64,000 nt of DNA from Sneathiella aquimaris (GCF_026409565.1 NZ_CP112881.1:3417501-3481500), one strand, 5' to 3'; positions 8,848 to 16,984 are shown, counted from the stretch's first letter. Numbers and translations are program-made. Notes: generated by a model not told the origin, from the letters alone.

Positions 8848-8880
8848 AGAGTTCCTCTACAAACTTGATAGGGGAACTCT
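8848..8880 (+). promoter_or_regulatory. Hairpin that hides the ribosome binding site of the M20 peptidase gene
   Basis: Arms AGAGTTCCTCT (8848-8858) and AGGGGAACTCT (8870-8880) pair over 11 bases with a single U-G wobble and an 11-base loop. The 3' arm contains the AGGGGAA ribosome binding site and ends one base before the GTG start. There is no T run, so it is unlike a terminator. Confidence 0.6.
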
Positions 8881-8881
8881 T

Positions 8882-10342
8882 GTGATTAAGAAAATCATTA
8901 TTGGTGTTGTTGGGGTTGTCTTGATTTTGGTCGCGGTCATCGCGTTCAAAACAATCACCAACACACCGAAAACAATCCAGGCGGAACAAATAAACAAAGC
9001 AAATATTGATGCGGATGCTGTCGCGCAGCGACTCAGCCAGGCGGTCCAGATCAAAACAATTTCGGTTTCGCATAGTGCCCCTGTCGCTCAGGCTGAGTTT
9101 GAAAAGCTGCATGCCCTGATTGACGCCTCTTTTCCACTTGTTGCCCAAAAACTAAAGAAGGAAGTGTTTGGCAATCACAGCCTCCTCTATACGTGGCAAG
9201 GCAGCGATGCCTCTTTACAGCCCGGCATCCTGATGGGCCATATGGATGTGGTCCCCGTCGAAGCGGGAACCGAGCAAAACTGGGAGCATCCTCCTTTCTC
9301 GGGAAAGATCATCGACGGCGCAATCTGGGGCCGCGGAACACTGGATGATAAACTCTCGGTCTTTGCTATACTGGAAGCTGCGGAATACCAACTCGCACAA
9401 GGTTTTTCTCCAAAACGGACACTTTACTTAGCCTTTGGTCACGACGAAGAAATCGGGGGTGAGAATGGCGCCGGTAAAATCGCGGAACATTTGAAAAACC
9501 AAGGCGTAAAACCAGCCTTCACGCTGGATGAAGGCATGGTTGTCGTAAAGGACATTATGCCAGGCATAAGCCAGCCAATTGCCTTCATTGCGTTGGCAGA
9601 AAAAGGATATTTAACACTTGAATTAACTGCAAGTGCAGAAGGCGGTCATTCCTCTATCCCGCCAAAAGCAACAGCTGTTGGCAAGATTTCACGGGCTATT
9701 GCACGACTTGAAGATAACCGCCTGTCCGCCTCCCTGCAAAGCCCGGTTTCCGATATGCTGGAAACACTGGCGCCTCATATGCCAATAAGTCTGAAAGCCG
9801 TAATTTCTAACCGCTGGCTTCTTGATCCTGTCCTTGTCGATCAGCTGGCAAAGGGGAAAACGACAAATGCAATGGTGCGAACCACAACGGCGGCAACCAT
9901 TATTAACGGCGGCACTAAAGACAATGTTTTACCCAGTACAGCACGGGCTACCGTCAATTTCAGGTTATTGCCCGGGGATACCATTGAGGACATCGTCGAC
10001 CACGTAAACAATGTTGTTGATGATCCAGATGTCACAGCAAAAATCATGCAGGGCAATAATCCGTCAAAGGTTTCCAGCAGCGACAGCAATAGCTTTAGAA
10101 TGATCGAAAAAACCGTTCGTGAAGTTTTGCCCGATGTTCTGGTTTCACCCGGATTGATGCTGGCCGGCTCTGATACAAAACATTATGAGCCATTTTCGGA
10201 AAATAGTTACCGCTTCATCCCCATGCGCTTCGGCCCCGAAGATATTGCCCGGGTTCACGGAACAAACGAACGGATCCATATCGACAATTATACAGAGATT
10301 ATTCAATTCTATATCCGTTTGATGGAAAATTCCGGCACTTGA
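8882..10342 (+). CDS. M20 family metallopeptidase, membrane-anchored
   Basis: A 486-residue zinc metallopeptidase of the M20 (carboxypeptidase S/ArgE-like) family. A hydrophobic N-terminal segment at residues 5-25 predicts a signal anchor, so the catalytic part is probably periplasmic. Metal and catalytic motifs are visible: GHMDVVPVE, WGRGTLDDK and the FGHDEEIGGENG segment with the general-base glutamate, followed by the dimerisation insert GGHSSIPP. Such enzymes trim C-terminal residues or N-acyl groups. The start is GTG at 8882, behind AGGGGAA, and this ribosome binding site is locked in a strong hairpin, implying translational control. Confidence 0.88.
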   Translation: MIKKIIIGVVGVVLILVAVIAFKTITNTPKTIQAEQINKANIDADAVAQRLSQAVQIKTISVSHSAPVAQAEFEKLHALIDASFPLVAQKLKKEVFGNHSLLYTWQGSDASLQPGILMGHMDVVPVEAGTEQNWEHPPFSGKIIDGAIWGRGTLDDKLSVFAILEAAEYQLAQGFSPKRTLYLAFGHDEEIGGENGAGKIAEHLKNQGVKPAFTLDEGMVVVKDIMPGISQPIAFIALAEKGYLTLELTASAEGGHSSIPPKATAVGKISRAIARLEDNRLSASLQSPVSDMLETLAPHMPISLKAVISNRWLLDPVLVDQLAKGKTTNAMVRTTTAATIINGGTKDNVLPSTARATVNFRLLPGDTIEDIVDHVNNVVDDPDVTAKIMQGNNPSKVSSSDSNSFRMIEKTVREVLPDVLVSPGLMLAGSDTKHYEPFSENSYRFIPMRFGPEDIARVHGTNERIHIDNYTEIIQFYIRLMENSGT

Positions 10343-10349
10343 TGCCGGG

Positions 10350-10769
10350 TTAATCTCCGATCAAATGAAGCGCCAGGTTACGAACATGTGCACGGGTTCT
10401 GTGTTCAAAAATATAGACCCCTTGCCATGTTCCAAGGCGTAACCGGCCATCGCGAACGGGAATGGTCAAGGAGACATCCGTCAAACTGGACCGAATATGG
10501 GCTGGCATATCATCCGGCCCCTCGGCGGTGTGCCGATATAGGGCCGGGTTATCAGGGGCAAGCTGATCATAGTAGGTCACCAAGTCCAGCAGAACGTCCG
10601 GATCCGCATTTTCCTGTATCGTCAACGATGCGGATGTATGCAGAATGAACACGGTCAATACGCCTTCTGAATAACCTATCTCCCTCACCCAGGACTGAAG
10701 ATGCCGGGTAATATCAAAAAGCCCCCGGCCCGAAGTTTGAAAATTCAGATCTCCACTGACTTGCCGCAT
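10350..10769 (-). CDS. YjbQ family protein (UPF0047)
   Basis: A 139-residue protein of the YjbQ/UPF0047 family. Seen features are the T-S-A-S-L-T-I-Q-E-N-A-D-P segment (HTSASLTIQENADP) and the C-terminal GTWQGVYIFEHR, both family hallmarks. The E. coli member can give weak thiamine phosphate synthase activity, but the natural role is not settled. Its 3' end meets that of the M20 peptidase gene seven bases away, with a small GC-rich hairpin (arms CCGGCA and TGCCGG) between and across the stop codon. Confidence 0.88.
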   Translation of the reverse strand: MRQVSGDLNFQTSGRGLFDITRHLQSWVREIGYSEGVLTVFILHTSASLTIQENADPDVLLDLVTYYDQLAPDNPALYRHTAEGPDDMPAHIRSSLTDVSLTIPVRDGRLRLGTWQGVYIFEHRTRAHVRNLALHLIGD

Positions 10770-10873
10770 CTTCCCGTCCTTATTTCACTTTTATAGCCCG
10801 GCCTGTGTTTTCCTGATCACAGATCGTAATCCCGCGCGTTAATTGAATGACATTCACACATGGAGCTTACCAG

Positions 10874-11050
10874 ATGAAAACAAATGGCGATAACGACAAG
10901 TGGGAAATTTATAAAGATAAGGGCGATGAATGGCGCTGGCGCAGAACAGCGCCAAACGGACGCATTGTCGGAGCTTCAACCGAAGGGTACATCAAAAAAC
11001 AGGATTGCGTTGATAATGCCATCCGAAACGGATTTCCAGAAACAGACTGA
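10874..11050 (+). CDS. DUF1508 (YegP-like) small protein
   Basis: A 58-residue protein matching a single DUF1508 repeat: WEIYKDKGDEWRWRRTAPNGRIVGASTEGY is represented by its W-E-I-Y-K-D-K start, the W-R-W-R core, and the G-A-S-T-E-G-Y turn, with a final C-V-D-N-A-I helix. Members are small cytosolic proteins of unknown role; tandem versions are common, a single copy is the minimal form. The ATG at 10874 is selected by GGAG about nine bases ahead; an ATG at 10847 is possible but less well supported. Confidence 0.75.
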   Translation: MKTNGDNDKWEIYKDKGDEWRWRRTAPNGRIVGASTEGYIKKQDCVDNAIRNGFPETD

Positions 11051-11148
11051 TCCAAGACACCCGGATTGTTCGCACGCTTAATTGCAAACGGTCTCTCTTT
11101 GCATTCTACTCGGGATCGGTCATACTGGTTTCAAAAAGCGAGATCCGT

Positions 11149-11562
11149 ATGACCCTTTCCAGTATTCCCGACGGCTTTAAAGTCTCTAAAGGCCGCGGCC
11201 CGTTCGCCGATAAAATCGGTCCCCTCTACTACAAAAAAGAAGACGATGGTCAATATCGTTACGGTTTTTTGGTGGATGAAAGCCTGACCAATTACAATGG
11301 CATTCTTCACGGCGGGATGATGATGAGCTTTCTCGACGAAATGATGGGCCAGACAATCTGGCAGGCGGTCGGCCGAAAAAGAACCGCAACCATCAGCCTG
11401 AATTTTGATTTCATTGCCAGTGCCAGAATTGGCGACTGGCTTGAAATGCGATGTGAGATTATCCGTCAGGGTGTCTCTGTGGTTTTTGTCCGCGGGGAAC
11501 TGGTCAACGGCGAAAAGATCATCATCACCGCTGATGGTGTCTGGAAAGTAATCGGCGCCTAA
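11149..11562 (+). CDS. PaaI-type hotdog thioesterase
   Basis: A 137-residue hotdog-fold protein of the PaaI thioesterase group. The core signature is N-G-I-L-H-G-G-M-M-M-S-F-L-D, with the histidine-glycine turn and the helix aspartate, followed by an ATISLNFDFIASA strand pair. It is likely to hydrolyse acyl-CoA thioesters in the cytosol; substrate is unknown. It runs toward the dienoyl-CoA isomerase gene on the other strand with only one base between stop codons. The general setting of acyl-CoA genes fits a thioesterase role. Confidence 0.83.
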   Translation: MTLSSIPDGFKVSKGRGPFADKIGPLYYKKEDDGQYRYGFLVDESLTNYNGILHGGMMMSFLDEMMGQTIWQAVGRKRTATISLNFDFIASARIGDWLEMRCEIIRQGVSVVFVRGELVNGEKIIITADGVWKVIGA

Positions 11563-11563
11563 G

Positions 11564-12415
11564 TCAGGGTTGCCGGCGGACAAGCTTCCTTGGTGGCAAC
11601 AAATCATCAAAGACAGGTTTTCGTTTTTCCGCGTTCGCTTTCGCCGCTTCAAACAGATCGTTGGAAAAGAACATCCCGGATTGCCAGACACTCATGTAAT
11701 TCAAAGCATCGTCCACGGAATGGTCGCGAGTGTAGTTTAACATTTCCTTGGTTCCGTGAACCGCAAGCGGTGACTTGGAGGCAATCGTTTCGGCGATTTC
11801 CAGAACGCCCGATATCATGGCGTCAGCATCCTTATATACGTGATTGACCAGCCCAACTTCTTTGGATTCTGCCGACATCATCCGGCGGCCCGTATATGCC
11901 AGCTCGCGCACGATGCCAGATGGTATAAGATGCGGCAACCGCTGCAACGTTCCTACATCTGCCGTCATCCCGATGTTAATTTCCTGAATGGTAAAAAAAG
12001 CATCCTCTGTGCAGTATCGCATGTCACAGGCAGAAACCAGATCAACGCCCCCACCAATACAGCCTCCCTGAACAGCGACAAGTACAGGTAAGCGGCATTT
12101 TTCGATAACCGTGAAGCTTTCCTGCATTTCCCGGACATTATTACGCATTTGCTCCCGAATGCGGGCAGGATCAGTTGCCGATTGCATATCACTTGCAATA
12201 TTGCCAAATGCGTTCAGGTCCAGCCCTGCTGTAAAATGCTTTCCCGTTGATGATATGACAACAACACGGGCAGACGCTGTTTTCTCAATTTCGGCGAAGG
12301 CATCCACCATTTCCTGCCAGAATTCCATAATCAGCGTGTTTAACTTTGCAGGTCGGTTTAACTGAATATGCGCGATATGATTTTCGATATTCAGCGCCAG
12401 CGTTGTGTAAGACAT
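11564..12415 (-). CDS. Delta(3,5)-delta(2,4)-dienoyl-CoA isomerase (ECH1-like crotonase)
   Basis: A 283-residue crotonase-superfamily protein with the features of ECH1, the enzyme that moves double bonds in odd-position unsaturated fatty acid breakdown. The GGGVDLVSACDMRYC segment, the catalytic-site glutamate in IQEINIGM and the typical ADVGTLQRLP are seen, as is the C-terminal RDHSVDDALNYM. The aspartates and glutamate used by the mammalian enzyme therefore all appear present. The ATG at 12415 was chosen because AAGGA lies about nine bases ahead and the homologous N-terminus starts there; in-frame ATGs exist at 12424 and 12442. Confidence 0.85.
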   Translation of the reverse strand: MSYTTLALNIENHIAHIQLNRPAKLNTLIMEFWQEMVDAFAEIEKTASARVVVISSTGKHFTAGLDLNAFGNIASDMQSATDPARIREQMRNNVREMQESFTVIEKCRLPVLVAVQGGCIGGGVDLVSACDMRYCTEDAFFTIQEINIGMTADVGTLQRLPHLIPSGIVRELAYTGRRMMSAESKEVGLVNHVYKDADAMISGVLEIAETIASKSPLAVHGTKEMLNYTRDHSVDDALNYMSVWQSGMFFSNDLFEAAKANAEKRKPVFDDLLPPRKLVRRQP

Positions 12416-12543
12416 CCCTGTCATTCCTTTTTCATTTTTCATTTTCGTTTTTTACGGACACCAGTTCCGCATTAGAGTTGCACTCATTTCTGTAGAGGGT
12501 ATAGACTCAGGTTTGTAATTGTTTTTTTATCAGGCTTTCCATC

Positions 12544-13485
12544 ATGAGTAACACCATTTCAATCGACGCCTTTACAGCGGCCCGAAAACGACTGTCTCCG
12601 TTTATCCGAAAAACTCCCATTATGGATGTTGAACTGGATACAAAGCAGAACGTTACTCTCAAACTGGAAAATCTGCAATTGTCTGGCTCGTTCAAGATAC
12701 GCGGGGCTTTAAACACTGTTTTAAACCTAGACAAAGAGGCCCTTGACCGGGGCTTGGTAACAGCGTCTGGTGGCAATCACGGGATGGGGGTCGCCGTCGC
12801 AGGCGCCCTTACCGGAACGCCTGCGACCATTTATCTTCCAACGAACACTCCCCAAAGCAAAATCGAAAAATTACGGGCAATTGCATCAGACGTTATCGTC
12901 CAAGGGGATGTTTGGGATGATGCCAATGAACTTGCCTTGAACGCCGTTGCAAAAGAAGGCAAAACCTATATCCATCCGTTTGCTGATCAATCTGTTATCG
13001 AAGGACAGGGCACACTGGCTCTGGAAATCCTTGAAGCGGCTCCCGCTCTCGATATCCTACTGGTCGCGATCGGCGGCGGTGGTTTGATTTCAGGGATCTC
13101 AGCCGCGGCAAAACTCCTGAACCCGAACATTCAAATTATTGGTGTTGAGGCCACTGGCGCCCCGACCCTGTTTGAAAGCTGCCGCAAAGGTGAGCTGGTT
13201 ACTCTTGAAAAAATCGCGACCCGGGCCAGCACTCTGGCACCGCGCCGGTCCGCGCAATCAAATCTGGACATCATTTCCAAAAACGTGGATCAAATTGTCC
13301 TTGTTGAGGACCAGGAAATGCAAGAAGCTGCCCAATGGTTATGGAACGCTTGTGGCATTGCAACCGAACTTGCCGCGGCGGCGGCGGTTGCTGCTTTAAG
13401 AACAGGGAAATTTGTCCCTGACAGCGCCGAAAAAGTAGGCGTTGTTATTTGCGGATCCGGCTATGACGGATTTCCAGAGATGTAA
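12544..13485 (+). CDS. Threonine/serine dehydratase (PLP-dependent)
   Basis: A 313-residue fold-type II PLP enzyme. The cofactor lysine sits in SGSFKIRGALN (near residue 45), the substrate/asparagine loop in ASGGNHGMGVA, and the phosphate-binding glycine loop in AIGGGGLISG. The family deaminates threonine or serine to the keto acid plus ammonia. There is no C-terminal ACT regulatory domain, so it is the catabolic short form rather than biosynthetic IlvA. The gene stands alone between convergent and divergent neighbours. Confidence 0.86.
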   Translation: MSNTISIDAFTAARKRLSPFIRKTPIMDVELDTKQNVTLKLENLQLSGSFKIRGALNTVLNLDKEALDRGLVTASGGNHGMGVAVAGALTGTPATIYLPTNTPQSKIEKLRAIASDVIVQGDVWDDANELALNAVAKEGKTYIHPFADQSVIEGQGTLALEILEAAPALDILLVAIGGGGLISGISAAAKLLNPNIQIIGVEATGAPTLFESCRKGELVTLEKIATRASTLAPRRSAQSNLDIISKNVDQIVLVEDQEMQEAAQWLWNACGIATELAAAAAVAALRTGKFVPDSAEKVGVVICGSGYDGFPEM

Positions 13486-13493
13486 ACAACCGA

Positions 13494-13712
13494 CTACGGT
13501 CGCATAAAATTATAATCCTCTTCTTCACTGAGATTTTCAGCGAAAAAAACCAGCTCACTGGCAATATCATCAAAAGATCGCGTTTTTTTGAACACGGCAA
13601 TCGCTTCGGCGATCAAGGCGCGCGCAAGCGCATCTTCTGAAATATTGTTGGTTTTTGCCTGCGCCAAAGCGTCATTAACGCAACTGCGGGCTGTCTCTGT
13701 GGCTGTTGGCAC
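13494..13712 (-). CDS. Hypothetical small helical protein
   Basis: A 72-residue protein I do not recognise. It starts at GTG 13712, seven bases after a strong AAAAAGGAG; the frame could be extended upstream, but that part is basic and has no ribosome binding site. The sequence is mostly alanine-rich helix (NDALAQAKTNN, then LARALIAEAIAVF) with an acidic end (NLSEEEDYNFM). No membrane segment, no cysteine pair. It ends nine bases from the dehydratase stop. Confidence 0.55.
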   Translation of the reverse strand: MPTATETARSCVNDALAQAKTNNISEDALARALIAEAIAVFKKTRSFDDIASELVFFAENLSEEEDYNFMRP

Positions 13713-13800
13713 TCTTATTCTCCTTTTTGAACACCGTACCGTTGCCGCTGACCGTCGGTCATTGATTTTGCGCAATAGCGCTGTTTTATGATATTTTTCT

Positions 13801-13822
13801 TTGACCAGACTTGGTTAGTCAA
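13801..13822 (+). promoter_or_regulatory. Candidate operator with TTGAC/GTCAA arms upstream of the acyl-CoA ligase
   Basis: TTGAC at 13801-13805 and GTCAA at 13818-13822 flank 12 bases, the same outer arms and spacing as the two MerR-type operators at 17368 and 40469. The centre, CAGACTTGGTTA, is not palindromic like theirs. It lies 57 bases before the ATG at 13880. Confidence 0.4.
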
Positions 13823-13879
13823 CGTAACCTACTAAGAAAAAATACCACAGGGAACCGCCAGTCGAATAAGGGGAATAAA

Positions 13880-15601
13880 ATGTCAGACTTTTCATGGGAA
13901 AAATCGTACCCACGAGGAGTAAACTGGGAAATCGAAATAGAGAACAAACCCGTTTACGCTTTTCTTGATGAAGCCGTTGCTAAATGGCCGAACAATAATG
14001 CCATCGATTTCATGTCCAAAAAAATCACATATCGTGAGTTGGATAACCTTGTTAATCGTGCTGCGAAGGGTTTTCAGGCGATGGGCGTCAAAAAGGGCGT
14101 TCATGTTGGACTATACCTGCCGAATTGCCCCCAATTCATCGTGTGTTTTTTCGGCATCTTGAAAGCGGGCGGAACCGTCGTTAATTATTCGCCATTGGAT
14201 GCAGAACGCGAGCTGGTTCATAAAATCGAAGACAGTGAAACCGATTTTATGGTGACCCTGGATTTGCAGGTGTTGTACCCGAATATTAAAGCACTTCTTG
14301 GCAAAACCCGACTGAAAAAGATCATCGTCGGCAACCTTAAAGAAGTATTGCCCTTTCCAAAGAATTTCCTGTATCCGATTGTAAAATCAAAGGAAATTGC
14401 GACATTCCCGCATAACGATCAGCATATCAGCTATAAAAGTCTTCTGGATAATGACGGCGTGTTCGAGGCTGTGCCAGTCCTCAACCCGGCGGAGCGGGTG
14501 GCGGTATTGCAATATACAGGCGGAACAACAGGTTTGCCAAAAGGCGCTATGTTAAGCCATAAAAATCTTGTCGCCGCATGCCAGCAACTCAGGGCGATGC
14601 AGGACGGCGAAGACGGCGTCCTGAAAGATGGCGTCGAACGGGTCCTTGCCGTTCTCCCTCTCTTTCACATCTATGCGCTAACCGTAAACATGAATTTCGG
14701 TATTGCCGGAGGTGCTGAAATAATCCTGCATCCAAAATTCGAACTTGATGATGTAATGAAGGATATCGACAAGAAAAAGCCAACCATGATGCCGGGCGTA
14801 CCGACCATGTATATGGCGATCGCTAACCATCCGGAAGTTGATAAATTTGACCTAACGTCGCTTAAATTCTGTGCCTCCGGTGGCGCACCTCTTCCTGTTG
14901 AAGTTCAGAATCTTTTCCAGAAAGTAACCGGTTGCCGCCTCCTGGAAGGCTGGGGTATGACCGAGACCTCTCCATCCGGCACATCGACCCCAATGACCGA
15001 GAAACGGGTTGCAGGCTCTGCTGGCGTTCCGGTGCCCGGCACAGAAATCAGAATCTTTGACGTGGCGGATCGCTCGAAAACAATGCCAGTCGGCGAAATT
15101 GGCGAGATCGGCATTAAGGGTCCGAACATCATGCTGGGATACTGGAAAAAACCAGAAGCTACAGCAGAAGCCTTTGTCGGCGATTTCTTCATGACCGGTG
15201 ATACAGGGTATCTGGACGAAGATGGCTATATGCATATTGTCGACCGGACAAAAGACATGATCACGTCTGGTGGTTTTAACGTTTATCCAAGAATTATCGA
15301 AGAGCAGATTTTCGAACACCCCTCCGTTGAGGAAGTTACCGTCGTTGGTATTCCTGACGATTATCGCGGGGAAGCGGCCAAAGCGTTCATCAAACTTCGC
15401 AGCGGCGCGGAGGAGTTTTCACTCGAAGAACTGCGAGAGTATCTTAAAGACAAGCTTGGTAAACATGAATTACCAGCGGCCGTTGAGTTCAGGCCGGAAC
15501 TTCCAAAAACACTGGTTGGAAAACTGTCCAAAAAAGAACTGGTTGAAGAAGAAAAACAAAAATACGAAGCCCGAAAGAAGGCGCAAACCGCAGCCAGCTA
15601 A
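13880..15601 (+). CDS. Long-chain fatty-acid-CoA ligase
   Basis: A 573-residue AMP-forming acyl-CoA synthetase, which activates a fatty acid as acyl-adenylate and then acyl-CoA. The P-loop-like YTGGTTGLPKGAMLSH is near residue 215, the adenine motif GWGMTETSP near 355, and the C-terminal ATP-lid residues GDTGYLDEDGY and VDRTKDMI precede the final K-T-L-V-G-K-L lysine. Length and motif order are those of FadD-like ligases. The start at 13880 follows AGGGGAA; the frame could extend upstream to 13811. A rightward transcript would feed the many beta-oxidation genes of the window. The 3' end is followed by a strong terminator. Confidence 0.92.
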   Translation: MSDFSWEKSYPRGVNWEIEIENKPVYAFLDEAVAKWPNNNAIDFMSKKITYRELDNLVNRAAKGFQAMGVKKGVHVGLYLPNCPQFIVCFFGILKAGGTVVNYSPLDAERELVHKIEDSETDFMVTLDLQVLYPNIKALLGKTRLKKIIVGNLKEVLPFPKNFLYPIVKSKEIATFPHNDQHISYKSLLDNDGVFEAVPVLNPAERVAVLQYTGGTTGLPKGAMLSHKNLVAACQQLRAMQDGEDGVLKDGVERVLAVLPLFHIYALTVNMNFGIAGGAEIILHPKFELDDVMKDIDKKKPTMMPGVPTMYMAIANHPEVDKFDLTSLKFCASGGAPLPVEVQNLFQKVTGCRLLEGWGMTETSPSGTSTPMTEKRVAGSAGVPVPGTEIRIFDVADRSKTMPVGEIGEIGIKGPNIMLGYWKKPEATAEAFVGDFFMTGDTGYLDEDGYMHIVDRTKDMITSGGFNVYPRIIEEQIFEHPSVEEVTVVGIPDDYRGEAAKAFIKLRSGAEEFSLEELREYLKDKLGKHELPAAVEFRPELPKTLVGKLSKKELVEEEKQKYEARKKAQTAAS

Positions 15602-15610
15602 AATAATCAA

Positions 15611-15641
15611 AACTCCCGGATGACCGTCCGGGAGTTTTTTG
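15611..15641 (+). terminator. Intrinsic terminator after the acyl-CoA ligase
   Basis: Perfect 10-bp stem (15611-15620 with 15627-15636, arms AACTCCCGGA and TCCGGGAGTT), six-base loop, then TTTT and further T-rich bases. Confidence 0.9.
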
Positions 15642-15654
15642 TTATGTAAAGAAC

Positions 15655-16203
15655 ATGAGTACTTTTTTAGCGATTGATTTTGAAACGGCGAATTATGGCT
15701 CAGATAGTGCCTGCGCTATCGGCCTTGTGCGGGTCGAAGACAAGACAATTGTCTCAGAAGAAGTCCGCCTGATTTGCCCCCCTACACCTGACTTCAACTT
15801 CACGCATATCCATGGGATCCGCTGGGAAGATGTTGAGTTCGAACCCACCTTCGATCATGTCTGGCCCGAGGTGGAACCGCTTTTTGAAGGCATCGACTTT
15901 TTAGCCGCCCATAATTCTGCTTTTGATCGCAAAGTCCTGAATAGTTGCTGCAAGACCTATGACCTCCCCATGCCCGAGCCGGAATTCATCTGTACCGTTC
16001 AGCTGGCGCGTAAAATGTGGGAAGTACGGCCAACGAAACTTCCAAATGTGGCCCATTTTCTTGGTCTGGATCTTGATCACCATGACGCCTTATCCGATAG
16101 CCGTGCCTGCGCAAATATTGTAATCGCTGCAGAACGGGACGGTTGGGATTTTGTCACGGGCTATGAAAATGTCGGCGAGCGGTATATCGCCTTCGACGGC
16201 TGA
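15655..16203 (+). CDS. DnaQ-like 3'-5' exonuclease
   Basis: A 182-residue exonuclease of the DEDDh type. Exo I is at the start (AIDFETAN, residues 6-13), Exo II in AAHNSAFDRKVL (about 85), and Exo III in LDHHDALSDSRAC with the histidine-aspartate pair (about 145). It is a free-standing relative of the epsilon subunit of DNA polymerase III and probably trims single-stranded DNA or RNA. Nothing is fused to it. It is likely a monocistronic gene; the next rightward signals are a Fur-box-like sequence and a short frame. Confidence 0.85.
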   Translation: MSTFLAIDFETANYGSDSACAIGLVRVEDKTIVSEEVRLICPPTPDFNFTHIHGIRWEDVEFEPTFDHVWPEVEPLFEGIDFLAAHNSAFDRKVLNSCCKTYDLPMPEPEFICTVQLARKMWEVRPTKLPNVAHFLGLDLDHHDALSDSRACANIVIAAERDGWDFVTGYENVGERYIAFDG

Positions 16204-16264
16204 CATTCCCTTTCAGAATATTCCAGTGCTAAAAGTATTTGCTTTTCTTCTTCATGTGTTTTTT

Positions 16265-16283
16265 AATAATGATTATCAATTGC
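16265..16283 (+). promoter_or_regulatory. Fur-box-like sequence
   Basis: AATAATGATTATCAATTGC matches 14 of 19 positions of the classical Fur consensus (GATAATGATAATCATTATC) by hand comparison. It overlaps an A/T-rich -10-like AATAAT and lies 17 bases before an ATG. No search was possible. Confidence 0.5.
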
Positions 16284-16299
16284 ATAAAAAGAATGAACT

Positions 16300-16464
16300 A
16301 TGGTCATACTGCGCAACCTAAACCCATCAATTCTCGCCAACCTCCTGGTTCTCTCGTCAAAGGAGCGTCAACAACCGTTGAGCCATGATCACCAGGGACA
16401 GAGTGTTTCATACCGGTCGCCGGCAGCGCCATTGCCGCGCAAAAAAGAAAAGGGTGACCATTAG
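16300..16464 (+). CDS. Candidate short Fur-controlled open frame (54 aa)
   Basis: A 54-codon frame not obvious as a gene, beginning 17 bases after the Fur-box-like sequence and ending in TAG at 16462-16464. The protein starts MVILRNLNPSILANLLVL, then is basic and glutamine/histidine-rich (KERQQPLSHDHQGQSVSYRS), with a lysine-rich end. The start has only a weak AAAAAGA ahead of it; an AAAGGAG at 16360-16366 could instead serve an in-frame TTG at 16378. The size and iron-box setting recall HemP/HmuP haemin proteins, but their Y-R-L-R and G-K-L-I-L motif is not seen. It may instead be an untranslated RNA. Confidence 0.35.
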   Translation: MVILRNLNPSILANLLVLSSKERQQPLSHDHQGQSVSYRSPAAPLPRKKEKGDH

Positions 16465-16485
16465 GTGCTTCCCGGGCCCAACGTA

Positions 16486-16522
16486 AAAAAGCCGCACCAG
16501 ATCACTCTGGCACGGCTTTTTT
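16486..16522 (-). terminator. Terminator of the basic 67-aa protein gene
   Basis: GCCG... arms at 16491-16500 and 16507-16516 form a 10-bp stem flanked by A and T runs. On the minus strand the two non-Watson-Crick positions are U-G wobbles, while on the plus strand they are C-A mismatches, so it fits the leftward transcript better, though it may work both ways. Confidence 0.75.
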
Positions 16523-16537
16523 GAATACATTAAAAAG

Positions 16538-16741
16538 TTAGGCAGCAGCTTTCGTTGCAGCCTGTACTTTTTTCAGCTGACGACGAGCCGCGTGGCGACC
16601 CATTTTAGCTGTAATTTTACGGGCAGCGCGCTGTGCGTTTGAGCGGGTGTTTTTTTCACCGCCGTTACCGCGACCACCGCCACCTGATTTCCGGCTTTTA
16701 CCACCCTGATTGCGGCCGTGCCGTGCTGATCTCGCTGTCAT
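16538..16741 (-). CDS. Very basic, glycine-rich 67-aa protein
   Basis: A 67-residue protein rich in Arg, Lys, Gly and Ala, with an N-terminal MTARSARHGRNQGGKSRKSG, a GGGGRGNGG stretch, and a C-terminal helix KITAKMGRHAARRQ. It has no acidic cluster, no membrane segment, and no family I recognise. Its charge suggests binding to DNA or RNA, like histone-like or ribosome-associated peptides; that is inference. It is a single gene with its own terminator, so it is probably expressed and real. Confidence 0.65.
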   Translation of the reverse strand: MTARSARHGRNQGGKSRKSGGGGRGNGGEKNTRSNAQRAARKITAKMGRHAARRQLKKVQAATKAAA

Positions 16742-16935
16742 GTGACTAGCTCCGTTCGGTTTTAACTTAAATTCGAAGCGCTTTTCTTAATCAATTGATC
16801 CGCAAAGGTACAGAGAAAATTTCATCTTTAGACAGAAAATCGTGAATTTGATGTTTTTTTCCAGTTTCCCTGTACACGAAGCGCCTCTTTTACGCAGATC
16901 AATGAGAGGAAGACCTAGAATCTACCTTCTGAACA

Positions 16936-16962
16936 GAAAAGGCGGCCCTCAAGACCGCCTTC
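16936..16962 (-). terminator. Terminator of the SCP2 gene
   Basis: AAGGCGG (16939-16945) pairs with CCGCCTT (16955-16961) around a nine-base loop; on the minus strand the stem ends in TTTTC. It lies 23 bases beyond the SCP2 stop. Confidence 0.6.
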
Positions 16963-16984
16963 CTGTGATGGGATCAAGAATCAA

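Noticed and set aside
16486-16525. Terminator as proof of a plus-strand small RNA
   Set aside because: Its non-Watson-Crick pairs are wobbles only on the minus strand, so it belongs first to the gene at 16538.
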